Assembly: GCA_021160785.1 (NCBI GenBank)
Contig: JAGHBX010000282.1
Location: 1 to 32,128 of the forward strand
Reading direction: 5' to 3'
Origin: Planctomycetota bacterium
Lineage (GTDB): Bacteria > Planctomycetota > Phycisphaerae > Sedimentisphaerales > Anaerohalosphaeraceae
Length of the DNA: 32,128 nucleotides
The translations under genes and the position numbers were made by a program. The notes under the pieces were generated by a model. It was not told the origin of the DNA. It was given only the letters and a program-made list of their open reading frames with translations, and did not search any database. Shown piece by piece: positions 18,200-30,270 of the stretch. Positions within the stretch are counted from its first letter, which is position 1. Every line of letters starts with the position of its first letter.

Positions 18200-21052
18200 T
18201 TAGAGGGCGTTTACCACCTCAAAGCAGCGTTGGCAAAGGTCCTCATATTCGGCATTGTCGCCCACACTGGCGAAATAATTCCAGCATCGTTGACATTTGG
18301 AGTTATCGCTCTTTCGGGCCGTAACGCTCGAGGCCTGGCCTTTTCGGATTGTTACGTTGCTGACAATACAAAGTGCGGCAAAGGCATCGATTCCGAAGTC
18401 ATTGATCGTCGAAATCAGCTCGTCGTCATCCGAGACAATGCTAACCTGCGCCTCTTGGTTGCTGGCGATCTGCTGGGACTGCCTCAAACCCTCCAACACA
18501 CGCAGGACCTCGTCGCGAAGCGCCATGATCCTGTCCCATTTTGCCTGCTCGCTCCGCCAGTCAATGGACTCGTCGGCTGCCGGCATGAGCGCCATATGCA
18601 CACTTTCAACGTCCTGGGATTTGTGCTTCATCGCCGCCCACGCCTCTTCCGCCGTATGCGCCAGAATCGGCGCCAGCAGCCGGACCATCGCGTCAAGAAT
18701 CGACTGCATCGCGGTCTGGCAGCTTCGGCGCGAGTGGCTGTCTTTAGCGTCGCAGTAGAGCCGGTCCTTGAGGACGTCCATGTAGATACTGCTCATCTCG
18801 ACGGTGCAGAAATTGTAGATCAGCGAAAAGGCGCGGTGAAACGCAAAGGCGTCATACGCCTCGATCACGCGGGTAATGAGCTTTTGGCACTGCTCCATCG
18901 CCCACCTGTCGATCGCCGGCATGTCCGCATAGGCGACGACCATCGAAGGCTCGAAATCATCGAGATTGCCCATCAGATATCGGAGCGTATTGCGGATCTT
19001 GCGATAGGCGTCCTGCAGCCGGCCGATCAGTTCGTCGCTGCATCGGACGTCTTCCTGATAATTCACACTCGCTACCCACAGGCGAAGGATGTCGGCGCCG
19101 TATTTTTCGATTTCCTCCATGGCATTGACGTAGTTGCCCAGGGACTTGGATTGCTTCATCCCCTTTTCGTCAACGGTAAAACCATGCGTCAGCACAGCCT
19201 TGAAGGGGGCTTTCTGAATCGCACCGAGGGCCGGCAGCAGCGACAACTGGAACCAGCCCCTGTGCTGATCGGAACCTTCCAGGTACATATCGACCGGCAC
19301 GTCCCAGCCGGCCTTTGCCGCCACGCTGTGCCAACTGCAACCGGACTCGAACCACACATCGAAGATATTCTCCTCCTTGTCCAGATCGTCCCACGAAAAA
19401 CCTTCCGGCAGGGCAAAGTCGTCGCCCAATATCTCTTTCGGCGAATCGGTAAACCAACTGTCAGAACCCTTCTGTCCGATATGCTTGGCAACCGCCAGGA
19501 CCGATTCGGCGGTCAGCAGGCTCATCCCCTGAGAGTTCGTAAACGCCGGAATGGGCAGACCCCACACCCGCTGGCGACTGATACACCAGTCGGGCCGTGA
19601 TTCCAGCATTCCCCGAATTCGCTTTTCGCCCCAGGATGGAATCCACTTGACGCCGCCGATCTGATCCAGAGCCAGATTGCGAAGACTCTTGCCGGCGGAG
19701 GGAATCTCTCTGTCGACGCCGACAAACCACTGCTCGGTGGCGCGGAAGATTACCGGCATCTTGCTTCGCCAGCAGTGCGGGTAGCTGTGCAGCATCTTCT
19801 CTTCACTGACAAGGAGCCCGATGCTTCGCAGGTGGTCATTGACCTGCGGATCGACTTCCAACACGTTCTTGCCGACGAGCCAGTCGGGGACGGTATCGTC
19901 GTAACAGCCGTCGTCTTTGACAGGCGAATAAACCGCCAGGCCGTTTCGTTGACCGGTCACATAGTCGTCGGCGCCATGTCCGGGCGCCGTATGCACCAGA
20001 CCCGTGCCGTCCTCGGTCGTTACGTATTCAGCCAAGACGACCATGTAAGCATCTTTGTCAGTTGGATTCTTCTCGACAAACGGATGTACATAACGCAATC
20101 CCTCGAGTTCTTGCCCTTCGACAACATGGTTTGGGTCAATATGGCCCAAGTCTGGCTGCCAATTGGCAACTCCTATTACATGCTGCACCCGTTCTACGGC
20201 AACAATTATTGCAGACTTTCGCCCATTCCATTCTCGATGATAAGCAGCATATTCCAATCTTGGATGGACCGCAATTGCAAGATTCGCCGCCAGCGTCCAG
20301 GGGGTAGTAGTCCAGATCATGAAATATGCTTCTTCTTCATCATCCTTCATTAGGCCAAGTTCTCTCAGTTTGGCATGTGATTCTTTCTCAGCCTGGAAAT
20401 TGACGTAAATGCTGGAACTGGTGATGTCCTTGTATTCGAGTTCGGCGTCGGCAAGGGCGGTCTCACAGCCGATAGACCAGTGGATGGGCTTCAACTGCTT
20501 GAAGACTAATCCGTTGCCCACCAACTCGGCGAATATCTCCAGGATGCCTTTTTCGTATTGGGGCTTGAGCGTCAGGTACGGGTTCTTGAAATCACCGAAC
20601 ACAGCTAACGACTCAAACTGCTTTGTCTGGAGTTTGACGTATTTGCTCGCGTACTTCTTGCAGAGCTTGCGTATCTGGAGCTTGTCCATATCATGGGCCT
20701 TGTCGCCCAATTCGGCCATGACCTTGACCTCAATGGGCAGGCCGTGACAGTCCCAGCCGGGAACGTATGGCGAGCGAAACCCCTTCATAGTCTTGTACTT
20801 GACGACGAGGTCCTTGAGCACCTTATTAATGACATGCCCCATGTGAATATCGCCGTTGGCGTATGGCGGGCCGTCGTGAAGAATGTAAGCGGGCGCACCT
20901 TCCCTGGCTTCGAGTATCCGGCTGTAGATGTCGGCTTTAGCCCAGGCCTTTCGCTGCTGCGGCTCACGCTGGACAAGATTAGCCTTCATCGAGAAACTCG
21001 TCTTCGGGAGGTTCAGAGTATCGCGATAACCTTTCTTCTTCGTTTCAGACAT
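18200..21052 (-). CDS. ileS: Isoleucyl-tRNA synthetase
   Basis: 950 aa from the ATG at 21052 (track uses an upstream TTG); HDGPPYANGDIHMGHVINKVLKD, GWDCHGLPIE, SRQRVWGLPIP, GMKQSKSLGNYV, C-terminal zinc motif CQRCW...CQRCFE; SD AAGGAA upstream. Confidence 0.97.
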   Translation of the reverse strand: MSETKKKGYRDTLNLPKTSFSMKANLVQREPQQRKAWAKADIYSRILEAREGAPAYILHDGPPYANGDIHMGHVINKVLKDLVVKYKTMKGFRSPYVPGWDCHGLPIEVKVMAELGDKAHDMDKLQIRKLCKKYASKYVKLQTKQFESLAVFGDFKNPYLTLKPQYEKGILEIFAELVGNGLVFKQLKPIHWSIGCETALADAELEYKDITSSSIYVNFQAEKESHAKLRELGLMKDDEEEAYFMIWTTTPWTLAANLAIAVHPRLEYAAYHREWNGRKSAIIVAVERVQHVIGVANWQPDLGHIDPNHVVEGQELEGLRYVHPFVEKNPTDKDAYMVVLAEYVTTEDGTGLVHTAPGHGADDYVTGQRNGLAVYSPVKDDGCYDDTVPDWLVGKNVLEVDPQVNDHLRSIGLLVSEEKMLHSYPHCWRSKMPVIFRATEQWFVGVDREIPSAGKSLRNLALDQIGGVKWIPSWGEKRIRGMLESRPDWCISRQRVWGLPIPAFTNSQGMSLLTAESVLAVAKHIGQKGSDSWFTDSPKEILGDDFALPEGFSWDDLDKEENIFDVWFESGCSWHSVAAKAGWDVPVDMYLEGSDQHRGWFQLSLLPALGAIQKAPFKAVLTHGFTVDEKGMKQSKSLGNYVNAMEEIEKYGADILRLWVASVNYQEDVRCSDELIGRLQDAYRKIRNTLRYLMGNLDDFEPSMVVAYADMPAIDRWAMEQCQKLITRVIEAYDAFAFHRAFSLIYNFCTVEMSSIYMDVLKDRLYCDAKDSHSRRSCQTAMQSILDAMVRLLAPILAHTAEEAWAAMKHKSQDVESVHMALMPAADESIDWRSEQAKWDRIMALRDEVLRVLEGLRQSQQIASNQEAQVSIVSDDDELISTINDFGIDAFAALCIVSNVTIRKGQASSVTARKSDNSKCQRCWNYFASVGDNAEYEDLCQRCFEVVNAL

Positions 21053-21199
21053 CAAAAGTTCCTTAAGTTCCGATAATAAGCGAATTCCGTATAATAAGGA
21101 GCCGCCGCCACACTGTCAAGCCCCGCGAATATCCGCCCGATTCATCATTCGACAGGGCTTTGCGGATTGCATACAAATCGGCACGTATCAACGCCGGAC

Positions 21200-21229
21200 T
21201 TGACTGATTAAGCCGTCACATGCTATATT
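21200..21229 (+). promoter_or_regulatory. Putative sigma70-type promoter
   Basis: TTGACT - 18 nt - TATATT upstream of the ORF at 21266. Confidence 0.5.
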
Positions 21230-21265
21230 ATCGTCAGATTTCATCGTTCATTCAGGAGAATCAGT

Positions 21266-22339
21266 ATGCAATTTAAGCCGCAGTTTCTTGCAACGGCGAT
21301 CGGCTCGATGCCTTTTACCGATCCCGAGTACGCTGTCGATTTGTCCCTGTCGACGCTGGGCGCCGCCCCGATCTGGCCGCAACTGCCCAAGAGGGGCTTT
21401 TGCGAGCAATTTCTGCCGCAGTATTGCCAGGGTATGCCCCGCCTGGTGATCGACGAGGAGCAAAAGCGTATCTGGTTTGATACGTCCGGCGATTATTCCG
21501 AGCCGTTGGCGGAGTTCTATGAGACGTATCTGGCGGCGATGGATCCGGAGGCGCCGACTGCGGATTGCTCGGCGATGGCGATATCGCCGGAACATTCGGC
21601 GGGTATTTATGCATTCGAAAAACGACTTGCCGACAAGCAGCTTAAATTTCCGTTTATCAAGGTCCACACGTCAGGCCCGTGCACGTTTGCACTGACGGTC
21701 GTCAATGAGAACAAGCAGTCGATCTACTACAACAACGATTTTCGTGATATGGTCGTAAAGGCCCTTGCCATGAAGTGTCGCTGGCAGATACAAAAATTCC
21801 GGCCCTTTGCCGAGCGTATCATCTGCTTCATCGACGAGCCGATACTGTCCGCCTACGGCAGCAGCACGTATGTGGGTGTGTTGCGCGAAGATGTCGTCGC
21901 CATTCTCACCGAAGTGATCGAAGCGATCCACGCCGAAGGCGCTTTGGCGGGCGTGCACTGCTGCGGCAATACCGAATGGTCGATCCTCATCGATGCCGGC
22001 GCAGACATCGTCAACTTTGACGCTTACGAGTTCGGACATACGATCGCCATGTACCCGACCGAGGTTAAAGCCCATCTGGATCGCGGCGGCGTCCTGGCAT
22101 GGGGTGTCGTGCCCACATCCGATGCAATACGCGATAAGTCTGTCGAAAGCCTCGCCGAGCACCTCGAAAAGATGATGGACAACCTCGCCGCCAAAGGCAT
22201 CGACAAACAGCTCATCGTCGAGCAGGCAATCATAACACCCGCCTGCGGCACGGGCAGCATGGACACAAGCGACGCCGAAAAAGTTTTCGAGAGGACAGCA
22301 GCACTATCCATAGCAATGAAACAAAAATACGGCTTCTAA
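21266..22339 (+). CDS. UROD/MetE-like superfamily protein (cobalamin-independent methionine synthase C-terminal-like)
   Basis: 357 aa; FLATAIGSMPFTDPEYAVDLSL, FIKVHTSGPCTFAL, IICFIDEPILSAYGSS, GVHCCGNTEWSILIDAGADIVNFDAYEF, AIITPACGTGSMD; RBS aggaga. Confidence 0.85.
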   Translation: MQFKPQFLATAIGSMPFTDPEYAVDLSLSTLGAAPIWPQLPKRGFCEQFLPQYCQGMPRLVIDEEQKRIWFDTSGDYSEPLAEFYETYLAAMDPEAPTADCSAMAISPEHSAGIYAFEKRLADKQLKFPFIKVHTSGPCTFALTVVNENKQSIYYNNDFRDMVVKALAMKCRWQIQKFRPFAERIICFIDEPILSAYGSSTYVGVLREDVVAILTEVIEAIHAEGALAGVHCCGNTEWSILIDAGADIVNFDAYEFGHTIAMYPTEVKAHLDRGGVLAWGVVPTSDAIRDKSVESLAEHLEKMMDNLAAKGIDKQLIVEQAIITPACGTGSMDTSDAEKVFERTAALSIAMKQKYGF

Positions 22340-26640
<4,301 letters not shown>

Positions 26641-26643
<3 letters not shown>

Positions 26644-27305
26644 TCTTCGACCTGTGGTGCAATCACGGCCCCGACAAGATGAACATTCGACAGTTCGATT
26701 CGCTGGTGACGTATCATGTCTTAGGCAATCACACGATGTGCACCTTCAGCAGTCAGTGCGCAGGTTTTGTCGTCGTTGAACATAACGGCGACGCTTACTG
26801 CTGCGAGTTCTTCGTAGAGCCTAAGTGGAAACTCGGTAACATCCTCGAAACGCCATTAGCCGAACTGGCTCAGAGCAAAACCAGGCGAACCTTCGCCCGC
26901 AACAAACAGAATATCTGCAACAAATGCCTCGTCTGCCGACATCTGGACTATTGCCGCGGCGGCTGTGTAAAAGACCGCACCCGACTCAACGAAGAACAAA
27001 GCCACTTTTGCGAAGGCTACAAACAGTTCTTCGACCACGCACTACCACGCATTCGGCAAATCGCCAACCAGATCCAAAACAGCACTCTGACAAGACACAC
27101 GCGGCAGGCGGAGAAGTACTGCATAGATATAATTATTCAAATCCATGCTGCGATTCATGCGCTGCATCGGGTGGCCGACAAGATCTTTATCAAACATATT
27201 GACCATTGCGTAAGAGACGCTTTCGCCGGTAAGTCAAAAAAGAAGACAGAAGAAAAAATAGACGAACTGATGAAAGTTATAAAAAATCTACACAAATTGA
27301 GTTGA
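26641..27305 (+). pseudogene. anSME C-terminal/SPASM fragment read in frame into the C-terminal part of a CsoR-family regulator
   Basis: VFDLWCNHGPDKMNIRQFDSLVTYHVLGNHTMC...CAGFVVVEHNGDAYCCEFFVEPKWKLGNI...CNKCLVCRHLDYCRGGCVKDR...FFDHALPRIRQIANQIQ (anSME C-term), followed without a stop by AEKYCIDIIIQIHAAIHALHRVADKIFIKHIDHCVRDAFAGKSKKKTEEKIDELMKVIKNLHKLS (CsoR-like). Confidence 0.8.
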
Positions 27306-27400
27306 GAACTCAAATTGCTGAATTGGAAGGCTCCCTGTAGTTTATATTCCCCGGGCTGCCGATCGCAGTATCGTGGAAATGTCTTAATAAGGATGGAACA

Positions 27401-27568
27401 ATGACTAAAGACATCGTTTGTGGAATGGAAGTGGATGAAAGTAAAGCTTTGAAGCTTCAAAAGGATGGTAAGGCATATTTCTTTTGCAACCCCTCTTGCA
27501 TGGACAAATTCAAATCGGACCCTGAGAAATACTTGCTTTCATCCCGTCGGCAATCGCAAACTCTTTGA
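27401..27568 (+). CDS. YHS-domain (metal-binding, TRASH-like) small protein or fragment
   Basis: Manual translation: MTKDIVCGMEVDESKALKLQKDGKAYFFCNPSCMDKFKSDPEKYLLSSRRQSQTL*. VCGM...FFCNPSCMDKF is the YHS signature; RBS aaggatgg upstream. Below the ORF-track length cut-off (55 aa). Confidence 0.8.
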   Translation: MTKDIVCGMEVDESKALKLQKDGKAYFFCNPSCMDKFKSDPEKYLLSSRRQSQTL

Positions 27569-27725
27569 TGAACTCAGAATCGATCTTGGCGAGTTGCCCG
27601 ATATGGCAGACGCCCTCAGAAGCCAGGGCCAGACCGTAATGTTCGCCGCTGTCGACAGCCGCCCAGCAGGCCTTCTTGGAGTTGCAGACCCAATCAAGCA
27701 AGCCGCCGGCCAGGACGCAACATAA
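27531..27725 (+). pseudogene. Fragment of a heavy-metal (Cu+) translocating P-type ATPase, P/N-domain region
   Basis: Different frame from the YHS ORF: HPVGNRKLFDELRIDLGELPDMADALRSQGQTVMFAAVDSRPAGLLGVADPIKQ, matching the CopA stretch (VGNxxL...G.T.....D....G.....D.IK). No TM helices, DKTG or GDN motifs remain. Confidence 0.7.
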
Positions 27726-27769
27726 AATGTTGGCCCACACCGCCTAAAATGCTATACTATCACAGAAAC

Positions 27770-27800
27770 GTAGGGCGGGGCTTGCCCCGCCGTTGTCGGC
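27770..27800. repeat. Dispersed palindromic repeat, copy D (gtagggcggggcttgccccgccgttgtcgg)
   Basis: GGCGGGG-CTTG-CCCCGCC perfect stem; downstream of the ATPase remnant, upstream of the 27834 ORF. Confidence 0.85.
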
Positions 27801-27833
27801 TGCCACAGGTTATTCCGGGATTTAGGTTAAACG

Positions 27834-30254
27834 GTGAGAGAGAGACATTATATGACGCAGATGTGTAACCGATGTATTATCGTTCTACTATTCTTGACTT
27901 GTGTTCCTTACGGCGCCGCCCAACGCAAAGCCTCTGCCATCGACGGGCAAATCACCAGAAAGGTCATCACCAGCCGGCCCGCGGGCAGGAATCTGCTGCG
28001 GACCGATGCGTGGCGCCCGTGGCAGACGGGGTTTGCGGGACGCGGCGGTGTTTTTGTTTGCGACAACGGCGCCGACAAGCAGGTTCAGCGCGGCCTCTCG
28101 CAAACCGTTGCGTTGAACCAGACCGTTGCCGAGCCGATCGTGGCATCGGCAATGAGCCGGGCGGACGATGTAGGCGGTGGGCGAAACAACGACTATGCCC
28201 TGTATCTTGACCTGGCCTATACCGATGGTACGCAGTTATGGGGGCAGACGGCGCCGTTCGACGTGGGGACGCATGACTGGCAGCGGCGGGAGGTTATTGT
28301 TTTTCCCGACAAGCCGGTCAGGACGGTGAGTTTTCATCTGTTGCTTCGCCGCCACAGCGGCAGGGCGTACTTCAAAGACCCCGAACTGAAAGTGCTCACA
28401 CAGCCCGAGGGCGCCTGTCTGTTTGACGGTGTGCCTGTGAGCATTAGCGGTGCATCGACAAGCCGCTTTGAGATTCGCGATGTCGCCGGCGATTCGGATT
28501 TTGTTGCGATTCAAAAACAGGCGCTCGGCTTGAAGATCACATGCAGCCGGACGCATCACAGTGGTGCTACCTTCTTTGACGTTACCATCTCCGACACCAC
28601 CGGCGCCGACCGTGCGATAACGCTCTATTCTATCTTGCCCGTCGGCGGTGATAATCTGAAATGGCTTCACGATCCGCGAACAAGTATGAGCATTGACCGG
28701 CGGCGGGAGTTTGTCAACGCCAGTGCTTTCAAGGCCGGCGCCAACGGGCGACTTTCGCGGTATCCTTTTGCGGCCGTCGCCGACGACAAACAGGGCGTCG
28801 CATTAGGCATCGACATGGCATATCCCGCCTTCTATCGCACTGGCTTTAATGCATCCACGAAGGAGCTTTTTCTGGCATACGATATCGGCCTTGCTCCGGA
28901 AAAGCCCGTTGCAAAGTTGCGATTCTGCACGTTCCAGTTCGATCCCAAGTGGCAATTCCGCTCGGCGCTGGCGAAGTATTACGAACTCTTCGGCGACGAT
29001 TTTGAGTGTCGGCTGAAGCGGCAGGGTCTCTGGATGCCTTTCGCAAAGATCAGCAAGGTTAAAGGCTGGGAGGATTTCGGCTTTGCATTCAAGGAGGGAA
29101 CCAACGAAACGAAGTGGGACGATGAACATGGCATCGTTACGTTTCGCTATACCGAGCCGATGACGTGGTGGATGCGGATGGACAAGGACACGCCGCGAAC
29201 GCTTCAGGCGGCGATTGCGTATGCAGAGCAAATGGCCGCCAGGGGCAATTCAAGCGCCAAGGTCTGGCTCTCCAGTGCCTATCACGACACTAATGCCCAA
29301 CTGATCGCCAGGATACTCGACAGGCCCTGGTGCGACGGCGCCGTCTGGAGTATAAACTCCATGCCCGGCATCGAAGGTGAGTTTACGGATTTCAAGAACA
29401 AGTGGAACCCCGCTTTACGCGACAAGCTCTACGGGCCGAATCGCACCGCCGACCTCGATGGTGAATACATCGACTCCAGCGAGGGCTACGTTACCGACGA
29501 ACTGGATTTTCGCCGGGACCATTTTGCCGCAACCCGGACACCGCTGACATTCTCTGTCGGCGAGAACAAAGTCGGCATCTTCCGCGGACTGATCGCATTC
29601 GAATACATTGCCGCCATTGCCGACGATGTTCACGGCATGGGTAAGTTCATGATGGCCAACTCCACCCCGTCGCGCCTGTGCTGGCTGGCGCCCGTGCTCG
29701 ATGTAATGGGCACCGAGACCAACTGGAACCCGGGCGGTAAATGGCGACCGATGTCCGACGACCAATTGCTCTATCGCCGTGCGATATGCGGACCCAAACC
29801 GTTTTGCTTCCTGATGAACACCGAATTCGAAAACTTTTCGCACGAACTCGTCGAAAAATATATGAAACGCTCGCTTGCCTATGGCATGTACCCCGGCTTC
29901 TTCAGCCACAACGCCTCGCAGGGCCACTATTTTACCCGGCCCGAACTCTATGAGCGGGATCGCGATCTGTTCAAAAAGTATGTGCCCCTATCCAAGCTAT
30001 TAGGCCAGGCCGGCTGGCAGCCGGTCACCAAAGCCGGATCAAGCGACTCGCATATTTACCTGGAGCGATTCGGAGATAACTATCTGACAGTCTTCAATGA
30101 CAGCAGCGAAAAACGAACGGTTACTATAACTTTCGAGCAAAATATCGCACCTGCGTGTCGCGAAATCCTGACGGGCAGGGCGTTTCGCCCCGCCGCCGGG
30201 GTGATTAAGCTTACGATCGCGGCCGAAGACGTAATGGTACTTGATTTTAATTGA
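27834..30254 (+). CDS. Large secreted protein, possibly glycan-active; function unknown
   Basis: 806 aa with N-terminal hydrophobic signal (MTQMCNRCIIVLLFLTCVPYGAAQ, so the true start may be 27852 with a gagagaga SD); N-terminal beta-rich region, central WLSSAYHDTNAQ...DLDGEYIDSSEGYVTDELDF, C-terminal YLTVFNDSSEKRTVTITFE. Confidence 0.75.
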   Translation: MRERHYMTQMCNRCIIVLLFLTCVPYGAAQRKASAIDGQITRKVITSRPAGRNLLRTDAWRPWQTGFAGRGGVFVCDNGADKQVQRGLSQTVALNQTVAEPIVASAMSRADDVGGGRNNDYALYLDLAYTDGTQLWGQTAPFDVGTHDWQRREVIVFPDKPVRTVSFHLLLRRHSGRAYFKDPELKVLTQPEGACLFDGVPVSISGASTSRFEIRDVAGDSDFVAIQKQALGLKITCSRTHHSGATFFDVTISDTTGADRAITLYSILPVGGDNLKWLHDPRTSMSIDRRREFVNASAFKAGANGRLSRYPFAAVADDKQGVALGIDMAYPAFYRTGFNASTKELFLAYDIGLAPEKPVAKLRFCTFQFDPKWQFRSALAKYYELFGDDFECRLKRQGLWMPFAKISKVKGWEDFGFAFKEGTNETKWDDEHGIVTFRYTEPMTWWMRMDKDTPRTLQAAIAYAEQMAARGNSSAKVWLSSAYHDTNAQLIARILDRPWCDGAVWSINSMPGIEGEFTDFKNKWNPALRDKLYGPNRTADLDGEYIDSSEGYVTDELDFRRDHFAATRTPLTFSVGENKVGIFRGLIAFEYIAAIADDVHGMGKFMMANSTPSRLCWLAPVLDVMGTETNWNPGGKWRPMSDDQLLYRRAICGPKPFCFLMNTEFENFSHELVEKYMKRSLAYGMYPGFFSHNASQGHYFTRPELYERDRDLFKKYVPLSKLLGQAGWQPVTKAGSSDSHIYLERFGDNYLTVFNDSSEKRTVTITFEQNIAPACREILTGRAFRPAAGVIKLTIAAEDVMVLDFN

Positions 30255-30270
30255 AGGGAGGCCGGACAAT

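Noticed and set aside
18137-19600. 487-aa plus-strand ORF opposite ileS
   Set aside because: Antisense shadow of a clearly coding ileS; composition is Arg/His/Val-rich with no recognisable motifs.
27310-27400. GC-rich stretch tatattccccgggctgccg as a possible CsoR operator
   Set aside because: Only a short CCCCGGG core; no convincing two-fold operator matching known CsoR sites, so not claimed.
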